Shown here in pieces: positions 8,276 through 16,204 of a stretch of DNA of 64,000 bases. Both the position numbers and the translations under genes were made by a program. The notes under the pieces are model-generated. The model searched no databases. It was not told where the DNA came from and saw nothing but the letters and a program-made list of their open reading frames with translations. Origin of the DNA: a virus; the IMG/VR virus record IMGVR_UViG_3300046804_005083, positions 1 to 64,000 of that record; one strand, 5' to 3'. Positions within the stretch are counted from its first letter, which is position 1; each line of letters starts with the position of its first letter.

Positions 8276-8698
8276 ATGATGCTGAAAAAAATTCTAAAAA
8301 TTGAAGAACTTGATGAAAGAGAACTTATAGATATTGAAGTGTCTGGAAATCATTTGTTCTATGCGAATGCTATTCTCACACATAATAGTAGTTCTGATGT
8401 TGAACTTACTGATACTAGTGAGTCCTTTGGTCTCCCTGCTACTGCTGATCTTATGTTTGCCCTTATTAGTACAGAAGAGTTGGAAGGGATGGGACAAATA
8501 CTTGTGAAGCAACTTAAAAATCGTTATAATGATCCAACAATTTTCAAGAGATTTGTTCTTGGAATTGACAGAGCAAAAATGCGTCTTTATGATTGCGAAC
8601 AATCTGCACAAGATAATATACTTGACTCTGGACAAGAAGGAGAGTATGATTATGAAGAAAGAAAACCTAAAAAATCATTTGAAGGATTTAAATTCTAA
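8276..8698 (+). CDS. 41: C-half of split intein fused to gp41 helicase C-extein
   Basis: Residues 1-37 are a C-intein (MMLKKILKIEELDERELIDI..., block F, ending ILTHN in block G) and residue Ser38 starts the C-extein SSSDVELTDTSESFG. Residues 38-140 are the C-terminal helicase domain of gp41, including the arginine-rich RAKMRLYD region and an acidic tail. Trans-splicing with the 5680-7011 product restores gp41. The Met-Met start and the 37-residue length match the gp41-1 C-intein as I remember it. mazG starts two bases after the stop. Confidence 0.95.
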   Translation: MMLKKILKIEELDERELIDIEVSGNHLFYANAILTHNSSSDVELTDTSESFGLPATADLMFALISTEELEGMGQILVKQLKNRYNDPTIFKRFVLGIDRAKMRLYDCEQSAQDNILDSGQEGEYDYEERKPKKSFEGFKF

Positions 8699-8699
8699 T

Positions 8700-9113
8700 A
8701 TGACACAAGTTATTGATACAAACAAATATATTGAATTCGTTCGTCAAACTACAAGTCCTGCAAGTAGTGATCTAGCACAACTTCTTGCTCGTATTACTGA
8801 ACTTGAAGCACGGGATGATGCTGATGTTCCTCGTCTTCTGACTGCTGCTCTTGGTATGAGTGCTGAGGCAGGTGAGTTTACTGAGGTTGTCAAAAAAATC
8901 ATCCTTCAAGGCAAACCTTATAATGAAGAAAATTCTTTTCACCTGAAACGTGAACTTGGTGACATCTGTTGGTATCTTTCTCAGGCATTTATGGCACTTG
9001 ATACTAACTTTGAAGAGATTCTTCAGATGAACTATGAGAAACTGAGTGCTCGTTATCCAGAGGGAACGTTTGACGTATGGAGGAGTGAAAATCGTGTGGA
9101 GGGAGACCTGTGA
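8700..9113 (+). CDS. mazG: MazG-like nucleotide pyrophosphohydrolase
   Basis: A 137-residue all-alpha MazG-type NTP pyrophosphatase. Core motif: ALGMSAEAGEFTEVVKK (ExxE) near residues 50-66, then LKRELGDICWYL (ExxD) near 80-91, the metal-binding residues of the fold. Phage MazG is proposed to alter host nucleotide or ppGpp pools. The frame is open further upstream inside gp41, but the ATG at 8700 fits the family N-terminus. Confidence 0.9.
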   Translation: MTQVIDTNKYIEFVRQTTSPASSDLAQLLARITELEARDDADVPRLLTAALGMSAEAGEFTEVVKKIILQGKPYNEENSFHLKRELGDICWYLSQAFMALDTNFEEILQMNYEKLSARYPEGTFDVWRSENRVEGDL

Positions 9114-9295
9114 GTAAAGAAAAACAAGTAACAATTAAAATGGATGCTCGTCAAGCAGCAGCAGTTCGTCAAATTCTTTTTGAGGCGCAAAAAGGATACA
9201 CTTATGATGAAGTGAGTGTTCCTCCTCGTATTGCTGATGTTCGTTCTGTAATCCAAACTCTTGATGATAATATTGGTGCAGTTCTGGGTATTTGA
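9110..9295 (+). CDS. Small conserved cyanophage protein
   Basis: A 61-residue protein (KMDARQAAAVRQILFEAQKG, then PPRIADVRSVIQTLDDNIG) with a GTG start overlapping the mazG stop. I recognise it as a recurrent cyanophage small protein of unknown function; predicted mostly helical. Confidence 0.7.
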   Translation: MSKEKQVTIKMDARQAAAVRQILFEAQKGYTYDEVSVPPRIADVRSVIQTLDDNIGAVLGI

Positions 9296-9301
9296 TAAAT
9301 A
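9294..9301 (+). promoter_or_regulatory. Late promoter motif GATAAATA
   Basis: Late-type box 15 bases before the metallopeptidase-like gene; marks the switch from early genes to the late virion block. Confidence 0.45.
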
Positions 9302-9315
9302 CTTAGAAAACGACA

Positions 9316-9828
9316 ATGTATTTTTCTGAGTGGAGAAAACTTCAAAGAGACTGTGGGATGTTTAACATTTCGCAGTCTTTTGTTGCAGAAGGAATATCTA
9401 AAGATGATTTTGAAAAGATAGTTCATACCTTCTTGCCTTTTGTAAAAAAAGAATTGGGTATAAAGGAACTTCCAAAAATTCATTTTGTTGATGATCCAAA
9501 GTTTGCAAAAAGAATCGCAGCATTTGGTCAAATTAAAGATAATCGTATTGTAATTGATATTCAGGGTCGTCAAACTATGGATATCTTGAGAACAGTTGCT
9601 CATGAATTGACACATTATCGTCAACATAAAAGAGGAACTATTGGTAGTGGTCATGCAGGAAGTTCCACTGAAAATGAGGCAAACAAACTTGCTGGAACTA
9701 TAGTAAGAAAGTTTGGTGAGAAACATTCTGGTCTATTTCAATTACCGTCAGTAAATGAAGCAAAGAAAAGAAAAAGAAGAAATATGATTGATATTGATTC
9801 TGAGCATTATCCAATAGAGTTGTCTTGA
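9316..9828 (+). CDS. Predicted zinc metallopeptidase (HELTH)
   Basis: A 170-residue protein with VAHELTHYRQH (His96, Glu97, His100), the HExxH zinc site of metallopeptidases; Glu119 or Glu121 in STENEANKLAG is a plausible third ligand. This resembles small SprT- or ImmA-like minigluzincins. The first 25 residues (MYFSEWRKLQ...SFVAEG) look like a separate leader. The late promoter box and position in a virion block suggest it is made late and perhaps packaged. Substrate unknown. Confidence 0.7.
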   Translation: MYFSEWRKLQRDCGMFNISQSFVAEGISKDDFEKIVHTFLPFVKKELGIKELPKIHFVDDPKFAKRIAAFGQIKDNRIVIDIQGRQTMDILRTVAHELTHYRQHKRGTIGSGHAGSSTENEANKLAGTIVRKFGEKHSGLFQLPSVNEAKKRKRRNMIDIDSEHYPIELS

Positions 9829-9830
9829 AT

Positions 9831-9838
9831 TATAAATA
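9831..9838 (+). promoter_or_regulatory. Late promoter motif TATAAATA
   Basis: Late-type box about 22 bases before the structural gene starting near 9860. Confidence 0.55.
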
Positions 9839-9859
9839 ACTAGAAAGTAATTCGTAACA

Positions 9860-11026
9860 ATGGCGATGGATTCAAAGGAAATTAGAGGTTTGTGCGAAGC
9901 ATATTCTGCCGTTTATAATGAAGATCTTAGAGATGAATTAGAAACTTTTTCAATCGAGGAAGATCTCTCAATCATTGATGATCTAAGTGATAATGAGTTG
10001 GATTTAGTAATGGAAAATATTTTTCTCTCAGGAGAATTTGATATTGATGAGTGCTTTGAATCTTTAGATCTTGTTCTCAGTGAAGCAACAGTAACAAGTT
10101 CTGAGGATAGACCTTCTGGTTCTGCAAGAGTTACTTCAAGTGCAGAAAGACCAAGTAGAGCAAAGAGAACTTCAGAAAGACAAAAACAAGTTAGAGTTGG
10201 TAGAATTGCTCAAGCAGCTCAACGTGCTGGAGAAAGGGTAAAGTCGGGTGTTGTAGGTAAAGCAAAGGCAGCAGGTGCAAAGGTTGCTTCTGCTACTCAA
10301 AAGGTAAAGGGATTTTTGGGTAAGGTTGGTCGTGCTGCTGCGGCAGGAGCATCTGCTGCTAGAAAAGAATTCGGTGGTGAGGCAGGAAGAGAAGCAAAGG
10401 CAAGAAAAACTGGTCGTCAAATGAGACGAGCAGCAAGAAAACAAGCATCTGCTGCTAGAGCAAAAGATACTAGTGCTTTCCAAAAACCAAAAGCACCTGT
10501 TGGAACTTCAGCAAATCCCAGAATTGGTCAACCTGGAAAAGAAAGACCAGCACTTCCTGCAGCAAAGACTAAAACAGTTTCTGTAGATAGAAGAAAAGCA
10601 GCAGCTGCTAAACTTGCTTCTGCAGCTGCTGGATCTGGACCATCCGGATCAGTTCAGCAAGGACAACCTGCTGGAACTTTTAAAACCAAAAAGTCTAGAA
10701 TGCAAGCACAAAAAAGAGAGGCAAGACTTACTGCAGCAGAGAGTTTTGAACTTCTGGATATTTTAGTTCAAGATATGATTAATGATGGATATGTAAACAG
10801 TGTTCATGAAGCATACGATTTAATTGAGAATTTGGATGATACTCAAACTATCAATTTAGTTGAATCATATCTAATTGAAGAGGTAGAAACTCTAGATCTT
10901 TATGATGTAGTTCTTGAGCATCTGATTGAGAATGGATATGCTGAAACTGAAGAGGCAGCAGAAGTCATCATGGTAAACATGAGTGAAGAGTGGAGAGAAG
11001 AAATTCTACGTAAAAATAATGGATGA
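9860..11026 (+). CDS. Ala/Arg/Lys-rich virion protein with IMVNMSEEWR module
   Basis: 388 residues. Residues 1-75 are acidic and helical; 80-290 are low complexity, rich in Ala, Ser, Arg and Lys (repeated AAGAKVASATQK-type segments), like a DNA-associated internal protein; the C-terminus has two related helical modules ('LLDILVQDMINDGYVNSVHE' and 'LYDVVLEHLIENGYAETEEA'). The last module is also the C-terminus of the 7752 gene. A late promoter and terminator frame it. I infer a capsid or internal head protein. Confidence 0.7.
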   Translation: MAMDSKEIRGLCEAYSAVYNEDLRDELETFSIEEDLSIIDDLSDNELDLVMENIFLSGEFDIDECFESLDLVLSEATVTSSEDRPSGSARVTSSAERPSRAKRTSERQKQVRVGRIAQAAQRAGERVKSGVVGKAKAAGAKVASATQKVKGFLGKVGRAAAAGASAARKEFGGEAGREAKARKTGRQMRRAARKQASAARAKDTSAFQKPKAPVGTSANPRIGQPGKERPALPAAKTKTVSVDRRKAAAAKLASAAAGSGPSGSVQQGQPAGTFKTKKSRMQAQKREARLTAAESFELLDILVQDMINDGYVNSVHEAYDLIENLDDTQTINLVESYLIEEVETLDLYDVVLEHLIENGYAETEEAAEVIMVNMSEEWREEILRKNNG

Positions 11027-11055
11027 GAAATGAGTAAAAAGTAAATAAAAAAATT

Positions 11056-11079
11056 AACCACCTTCGGGTGGTTTTTTTG
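11056..11079 (+). terminator. Terminator AACCACC-TTCG-GGTGGTT
   Basis: Seven-base stem with a stable TTCG tetraloop and a T run, directly after the 9860 structural gene. Confidence 0.9.
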
Positions 11080-11083
11080 TTCC

Positions 11084-11091
11084 TATAAATA
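11084..11091 (+). promoter_or_regulatory. Late promoter motif TATAAATA
   Basis: Late-type box between the terminator and the gene starting at 11133. Confidence 0.5.
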
Positions 11092-11132
11092 TAGAAAACG
11101 TTGAAAATAAATAAAGTATAATAGAAAATAAT

Positions 11133-12425
11133 ATGAAGAGTTTTTTCTACTTTCTATCAGAAGCAAAGCAGTCACGGGCTTCAATGCAGGCAAAGAAGCT
11201 TGGTCTGCGAGGAGACGGTCATGGTGGATGGGTTGACCGTAGTGGAAAAACTGTAGCAAGAACAGAAGATGGTAAACTGCAGTTTATTGATGGTAGAGAA
11301 GCAGCAGCACAAGAAACTCAAGCAAAGCAACCAACTGCTGCAACACCTATCCCAACACAAGCACCTAAACAGCAAGCACCGGTTACTCCTACTCCGCAAG
11401 TACAGAAAGCACCTTCAGATGAAGAGAAACCAGAAGAGGGTGGAACAGTTACTATAGTTTTTGGACGTTTCAATCCACCTACAGTTGGACATGAAAAACT
11501 TTTAAAATCTGCAAAGAGAATTTCTGCAGGAAGTGATATTAAGATATATCCATCAAGAACACAGGATTCTAAAAAGAATCCTCTGGAAGCATCAACAAAA
11601 ATATCTTATATGAGAAAGATGTTCCCAGAATTTAAAGATAATATTATTAACGATCCTGATATGAAAACAATTTTTAATGTGTTAACCACTGCATATGAAG
11701 ATGGATATTCAAATGTTAACATTGTAGTAGGTTCTGATCGTCAAGCAGAGTTTGAAAATCTTGCTCAGAAGTATAATGGAGATCTTTACACTTTTGATTT
11801 GATTCGTGTTGTATCTGCTGGTGTTCGTGATGCAGATGCTGAAGGTGTGGAAGGAATGTCGGCATCTAAAATGAGAAAAGCAGTTATGGACAATGACTTT
11901 GAATCTTTCCGTAGAGGAACTCCTAAGACATTAGATGATGGAGATGCACAGACTTTATTTGATGCTGTTCGTCAGGGAATGAAAGTTAAGAAAACTAAAG
12001 TTAAAAAGGAAAGTTATAATGTTTGGGAAATTGCTCCAAAGTGTGACATGAAAAATCTTCGTGAAAATTATGTAAGGGGTAAAATTTTTAGAATTGGAGA
12101 TAAGGTTGAAAACTTAAATACTGGTTTGATTGGTGAGGTAATGCGTAGAGGAACTAATCATTTAATCTGTGTAACTGAAGAAGGTTATATGTTTAAATCT
12201 TGGATTAAAGATTTGATGGAATATACTGAAGTAAAAGTGGATAGTCCAATGAGAGATAAAACTCATCCTACTACTTTAGTCGGTACAAAAGGAACATTTA
12301 TAAATTATGCGTCAAAAACTCCAGGTGCAATTGGTACTGGAAAACAAAATTTGCAAATGGGAGGAAAGGCTTATGGTATCAATTTCATAAATAAGTATAA
12401 GGCAAAGAAAGTAAGTACTTATTAA
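11133..12425 (+). CDS. Virion protein with nucleotidyltransferase domain
   Basis: 430 residues. The start MKSFFYFLSEAKQS resembles the capsid targeting leader (with an LSE cleavage-like site). Residues 18-55 form a conserved 'KKLGLRGDGHGGWVDRSGK' segment; 60-103 is a Pro/Gln/Thr linker. Residues 105-275 form a cytidylyltransferase-fold domain: VFGRFNPPTVGHEKLL (HxGH-type motif, His120) and the SASKMRKA motif replacing the usual ISSTxxR, as in NMN adenylyltransferases. The C-terminal 130 residues are an SH3-like domain (KIFRIGDKVENLNTGLIGEV). Probably an enzyme carried in the capsid; substrate not known. Confidence 0.75.
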   Translation: MKSFFYFLSEAKQSRASMQAKKLGLRGDGHGGWVDRSGKTVARTEDGKLQFIDGREAAAQETQAKQPTAATPIPTQAPKQQAPVTPTPQVQKAPSDEEKPEEGGTVTIVFGRFNPPTVGHEKLLKSAKRISAGSDIKIYPSRTQDSKKNPLEASTKISYMRKMFPEFKDNIINDPDMKTIFNVLTTAYEDGYSNVNIVVGSDRQAEFENLAQKYNGDLYTFDLIRVVSAGVRDADAEGVEGMSASKMRKAVMDNDFESFRRGTPKTLDDGDAQTLFDAVRQGMKVKKTKVKKESYNVWEIAPKCDMKNLRENYVRGKIFRIGDKVENLNTGLIGEVMRRGTNHLICVTEEGYMFKSWIKDLMEYTEVKVDSPMRDKTHPTTLVGTKGTFINYASKTPGAIGTGKQNLQMGGKAYGINFINKYKAKKVSTY

Positions 12426-12426
12426 G

Positions 12427-13842
12427 ATGTCTATTAATCCTCTGAACGATATTTCTAAAGTTTATTTGGAGCAGGTTGCTGAATCGGCAGTTCCTGGTAA
12501 ACCTGCAGAAAAACTTGGTGCTGTGACTGCTATTCCGCAAGAGGAACGTGATGCTGCAAGAAAAAGAGCACTTGCAAAAGCAGCTGCTATAAGAGCAAAG
12601 AAAGGTATTAAAGAAGCAACAAAAGCAAAACCAGATTATTTGGATTTTGATGGAGATGGTAATACGAAAGAGTCAATGAAAAAAGCTTTAAGAGATAAAG
12701 CAAAACAAAAAGTACAAGAAGCAAAAAAACCAAATGATGGTAATTTAGCAAACAACTATCCTCCATATGACAAAGTTACTAGAGGAGATATAATTGCTGG
12801 CGCTCTAGGTCAAGATCAAATGGGAGGTAAAAAAAAGAAAAAATCAGTAAAAGAAGGATATTCAAATTGGAGAGAGGAACTTTCCGAAGTAATAGAAGTA
12901 GTTGGAAAGGATAAGAATGATGAAAAAATAATAGAGAAAAAAGTCAGTAATAAAATTAAAATTAATCCAAGCATACGTGAAGCAGTAGAAAATCTTGGTG
13001 GAATTCTTCTAGAAATGGAAGAACTTGATGAGAAAGCTTATAGAAATCTAGGTGTCGGTAGGGTTGAAAGAGTAAGTAGTGGTTCTTATGTTGCGCCAGA
13101 AACAACAGGTGCTGCTGCTAAGAAAAAATCTGCAGCTGCTGCGTCAAAATCAAAACCAGAAAAACCAGTTACTGCAATTACAACTGTTGAGAAACCTAAA
13201 CCAAAAGCAAAACCAGAAAAACCAGTTGCGGTAAATGTTGAGAAACCTCAACCAAAAGAAGAAGGAAGAAGAGCAAGAAGAAGAAGGAAGAGTAGTCCTT
13301 CCTATCCCGAAATCAAAGCAGGTATTGAAGCAAGAGAGGCAAAGAAAAAAAGAAGAGGAAAGAAAAAAAGAACTGATAAGTTAGATGATTTACTTGCTTC
13401 AATAAGAAGTGAAAAAAATGAAAGTTTTCAACTTTCAGAAAAGGCAGAGAGTGAACAGCAACAAAAACTTTTTGGACTTGCTCTTTCAGTAAAAAGAGGA
13501 CAAACATCAAGATCTGAAGTAAGTGATGCTGTTCTTAAAATTGCTGATGGTATGAGTGAGAAAAAGATTCGTGATTTTGCTAAAACTAAGCACGAAGGAC
13601 TTCCTAAAAAAGTTGAAACAAAGGAAGAAGCAATTCAATATGCTTTGATTGATAGAATGACAAAAAAGATTGCAGAGCAAGCAGTAGAAACACCAAAAAA
13701 AACTCCACAACAGAAAAACATTAGTCAACTTAATCAAGTTTTGACTGCAAAGAAAACTGTTAATGATGCTCAAAAGAAACTTGATCAAGCTTTAAAAACT
13801 GCTGCTCAAAGAAACCTTGATTTACAATCTATCTCTTCATAA
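12427..13842 (+). CDS. Lys/Ala-rich virion protein
   Basis: 471 residues. A conserved N-terminus (MSINPLNDISKVYLEQVAES) is followed by a calcium-loop-like stretch YLDFDGDGNTKES at about 71-83. Long Lys-, Ala- and Pro-rich low-complexity regions follow (PEKPVTAITTVEKPKPKAK, repeated), then a helical C-terminus. It starts two bases after the previous stop and is probably co-transcribed with it. I recognise the type as a structural protein of T4-like cyanophages; exact role unknown. Confidence 0.65.
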   Translation: MSINPLNDISKVYLEQVAESAVPGKPAEKLGAVTAIPQEERDAARKRALAKAAAIRAKKGIKEATKAKPDYLDFDGDGNTKESMKKALRDKAKQKVQEAKKPNDGNLANNYPPYDKVTRGDIIAGALGQDQMGGKKKKKSVKEGYSNWREELSEVIEVVGKDKNDEKIIEKKVSNKIKINPSIREAVENLGGILLEMEELDEKAYRNLGVGRVERVSSGSYVAPETTGAAAKKKSAAAASKSKPEKPVTAITTVEKPKPKAKPEKPVAVNVEKPQPKEEGRRARRRRKSSPSYPEIKAGIEAREAKKKRRGKKKRTDKLDDLLASIRSEKNESFQLSEKAESEQQQKLFGLALSVKRGQTSRSEVSDAVLKIADGMSEKKIRDFAKTKHEGLPKKVETKEEAIQYALIDRMTKKIAEQAVETPKKTPQQKNISQLNQVLTAKKTVNDAQKKLDQALKTAAQRNLDLQSISS

Positions 13843-13892
13843 GAGTTAAATCCTAAATAGGAGAGGATACTCTCTATAAGGAGGACAACATC

Positions 13893-14063
13893 ATGGGTGC
13901 ATTAGTAAATGCTTTAAAACCACTTCTTATTGCTGCCATGAATTCTTGCCAAACCAAGAAACTTGTATGTGAACTTCTTGATCGTTATGTAAATACAACT
14001 GACAATGACATTGATAATGTAATTGCAGCAACAGTAAGAACAGCACTTCTCAAAGATTGCTGA
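13893..14063 (+). CDS. Small conserved helical protein
   Basis: A 56-residue ORF behind a very strong ribosome site (AAGGAGG, eight bases before ATG). Sequence MGALVNALKPLLIAAMNSCQ..., with a helical C-terminal half (NDIDNVIAATVRTALLK). Its stop overlaps the next ATG. Function unknown; its neighbours are virion genes. Confidence 0.65.
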   Translation: MGALVNALKPLLIAAMNSCQTKKLVCELLDRYVNTTDNDIDNVIAATVRTALLKDC

Positions 14064-14224
14064 TGCTTACTTGTTTATTGACAAATTGGGGAGCTACTGT
14101 TATTCTTGCTTTACTTTTATCTTTTTCGGAATTTCTTGCGAAAACAGAACGATTTAAAGAGAATGGAATAATAGATTTTATATCTTATTATTTGAGATTA
14201 GTGTTAAAGAGGGATCAAAACTAA
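14063..14224 (+). CDS. Small single-pass membrane protein
   Basis: A 53-residue ORF overlapping the previous stop (TGATG). Residues 3-25 form one hydrophobic helix (CLLTNWGATVILALLLSF), followed by a charged tail ending in KRDQN. Unknown function; the coupled 56- and 53-residue pair could act together. A weak hairpin and a T run follow. Confidence 0.6.
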   Translation: MLTCLLTNWGATVILALLLSFSEFLAKTERFKENGIIDFISYYLRLVLKRDQN

Positions 14225-14237
14225 GGTCTCTCTTTTT

Positions 14238-14245
14238 TATAAATA
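14238..14245 (+). promoter_or_regulatory. Late promoter motif TATAAATA
   Basis: Late-type box 35 bases before the gene at 14280, overlapping the T run that ends the upstream unit. Confidence 0.55.
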
Positions 14246-14279
14246 TTTCATAGCAAATAATTTTTACGGAAGAAAAAAC

Positions 14280-15053
14280 ATGGCACTCTGGGGAAATAAT
14301 GATGCAAAAGGTTCTGGTGGAACAGTATCTCTAAACTATGCCACCCTAACTGTTACTGGTAGTGGAACAACTTTCGGACAAGTTGGTGCAGCTGCAACTG
14401 GTGATGTAATTCGTTTTGGGTTAAGAACAGGAACTTATTATGGTGATGCCGTAATTGTTGGAATTGCAAGTACAACTCAACTTTCAATTGCTTCCACTTC
14501 TAATCTAAGTGGTGCTTCTATTTCTGGGGTACAATTTGACATTAGTCAACTTCCCAAGTACACAGTTCTTGATAGTACTTTCAGTGCAGCAAACATTGCA
14601 AGTCCCTCTTTTGTTTCTATTTCATATGTTGGTACTGCAACAACAAATGCTGGAATTGGAACAAATATTGTTCCTGTAGTTGTTAAGAGTGGTGCAACTA
14701 CTGTAGTTGTTGGAGATGCTCTTGTAAATAATGGCAACAATATACAAATTACAGCAATTGGTGCAGCAAATATTTCTTTAGCATCGACAATTAGTGCTGG
14801 AATTGCTACTGGTGCTACTCTCACATTTAAGAGACTTGCTGATGGTTATTCCAAGTCTGTTTATGGTGTAGCAGATGCTGGAATTGCTGCAGCACAAGGA
14901 ACTGCATATGAACTAACTCATGAAGGATGGGTTGGACTTACAACTTATAGAGGTTCTGAAGGAGAATTGAGAGTTAAGAAAGAAGTTCTTGTTGCAATGT
15001 CTGGAATTACCACTGGAAACACTCCATTGTATGATGCAAATCCACTAGTATGA
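14280..15053 (+). CDS. Beta-rich virion structural protein
   Basis: 257 residues, rich in Gly, Ala, Thr, Ser and Val. It has the conserved cyanophage N-terminus MALWGNNDAKGSGGTV and repeated beta segments of the type VTGSGTTF, VIVGIASTTQLSI, ISLASTISAGIATGA. The C-terminal region HEGWVGLTTYRGSEGELRVKKEVLV ends the fold. It has no enzymatic motif and a late promoter; I infer an exposed structural or decoration protein. Confidence 0.75.
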   Translation: MALWGNNDAKGSGGTVSLNYATLTVTGSGTTFGQVGAAATGDVIRFGLRTGTYYGDAVIVGIASTTQLSIASTSNLSGASISGVQFDISQLPKYTVLDSTFSAANIASPSFVSISYVGTATTNAGIGTNIVPVVVKSGATTVVVGDALVNNGNNIQITAIGAANISLASTISAGIATGATLTFKRLADGYSKSVYGVADAGIAAAQGTAYELTHEGWVGLTTYRGSEGELRVKKEVLVAMSGITTGNTPLYDANPLV

Positions 15054-15059
15054 TAACTT

Positions 15060-15452
15060 ATGATTTTTAATGAACTGAATGAGGATAATTTCCTCTTATT
15101 TGCTATTAAAAATTATGAGAATCCTCAGGCAGTCACTAAGGAAGATTTTGATAAGGATTTAAATCATTTCAAGTATATTAAAAGATTGTTGAAAAGATAT
15201 AAAAAATCAGGTGAACTAAAAACTCACCTGATTTTAAATCACTTTATAATTCTTTATAATATATTTGGTGAAGCAGCAACTCCTATGTTATTTTTTAAGA
15301 TTGAAAAGGAGTTATGGTCTTCTTTAAAATCTTTTGTATTATTTTTGGGAAAACTTCCCGAATATCCAAAATCAGGTATTCATGATATTCAAGTTGACTT
15401 ATATTGTTTGTCGCAACTTTACAAAATCTACAATGGAAAAGAAGAAGATTGA
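15060..15452 (+). CDS. Conserved cyanophage protein, unknown function
   Basis: 130 residues, helical, with the conserved segment FKYIKRLLKRYKKSGELKTH followed by LILNHFIILYNIFGEAATPM and ending QLYKIYNGKE. I recognise it as a core T4-like cyanophage hypothetical next to the 14280-type structural gene. It overlaps the next gene by 20 bases. Confidence 0.75.
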   Translation: MIFNELNEDNFLLFAIKNYENPQAVTKEDFDKDLNHFKYIKRLLKRYKKSGELKTHLILNHFIILYNIFGEAATPMLFFKIEKELWSSLKSFVLFLGKLPEYPKSGIHDIQVDLYCLSQLYKIYNGKEED

Positions 15453-15672
15453 TAGAATTATTGAAGCATTTCGGAATTATATAAATCTGAAAGAAGAAGG
15501 AATGGTTGTAGGTCCAACTAATAATGTTGGTGGTGGAAAAATATCAGGAACTCCTCAAGCAGATCCTGGAAACCCTCCAGTGTTCAGAAAAAGAAAAAAA
15601 GATGAGAAGAAACCGCAGAAATATATTTATCAAAAAGGATTGAGAAAGTGGTGGCGTCAGAATATTGGATAA
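15433..15672 (+). CDS. Small conserved cyanophage protein (VVGPTNNVGGG)
   Basis: 79 residues, starting MEKKKIDRIIEAFRNYINLK, then the conserved GMVVGPTNNVGGGKISGTP and a basic C-terminus (QKGLRKWWRQN). The ATG at 15433 fits the conserved N-terminus better than upstream in-frame starts. Function unknown; adjacent to virion genes. Confidence 0.75.
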   Translation: MEKKKIDRIIEAFRNYINLKEEGMVVGPTNNVGGGKISGTPQADPGNPPVFRKRKKDEKKPQKYIYQKGLRKWWRQNIG

Positions 15673-15680
15673 AATAAATA
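15673..15680 (+). promoter_or_regulatory. Late promoter-like AATAAATA
   Basis: Directly after the preceding stop and about 60 bases before the gene at 15743. Confidence 0.35.
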
Positions 15681-15742
15681 ATAACAAAACTACTTGAGTT
15701 GCTTGTTTTAGTAGTATACGAAAATAATAACTCAAAAAAAAA

Positions 15743-16180
15743 ATGTTTAATCCTAATCAATCTGCAGATACTAAAATTGCTGTATTAGAAGAACGTCTTT
15801 CATCTTATGAAATTATGATGAAAAAAATTGATGAAGCAATTCAGATTATGGGAAAGACAAGTCAAAATATCAGTAAAATGCTTGCAGTTCATGATGAAAG
15901 AATTGAGCAGTGTCACAAAGCAGATGATTATATTGGGAGAGTTATAGAAGAATTGCGATTGGAAAATAAAGATCAACATGAAGCAGTATCAGAAAGAATT
16001 GATAAGATAGAAGTAGAAGTAAAAGAAATAGGTAAAATTAAATGGATGACTGTCGGATGTGGAATTCTTCTCGCAGTTTTAACAACAGCATTTTCAACAC
16101 TTGCTTCTGGATGGTGGACACCATCAGAAATGCAAATGCAACATCAGGGACATATTCATCAACAAAATGTTACTGATTAA
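15743..16180 (+). CDS. Coiled-coil membrane-anchored protein
   Basis: 145 residues. Residues 8-100 are a long coiled coil (VLEERLSSYEIMMKKIDEAI ... RIDKIEVEVKEIGK); residues 103-125 are a transmembrane helix (KWMTVGCGILLAVLTTAF); the His/Gln/Met-rich tail is MQMQHQGHIHQQ. The architecture resembles phage holin-like or membrane-tethered accessory proteins, but no homologue is recognised with certainty. Confidence 0.7.
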   Translation: MFNPNQSADTKIAVLEERLSSYEIMMKKIDEAIQIMGKTSQNISKMLAVHDERIEQCHKADDYIGRVIEELRLENKDQHEAVSERIDKIEVEVKEIGKIKWMTVGCGILLAVLTTAFSTLASGWWTPSEMQMQHQGHIHQQNVTD

Positions 16181-16204
16181 TAAATAATCAAGTGTTGGCA
16201 TAAG

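Noticed and set aside
8276-8698. Reading the gp41 C-half as a pseudogene fragment
   Set aside because: It begins with a complete C-intein with the conserved His-Asn end and Ser after it, and has its own promoter; the gene is split, not broken.
8529-8699. Upstream extension of MazG inside the gp41 gene
   Set aside because: The extra residues lie in a shifted frame of a certain gene and are not part of the MazG fold; ATG at 8700 fits.
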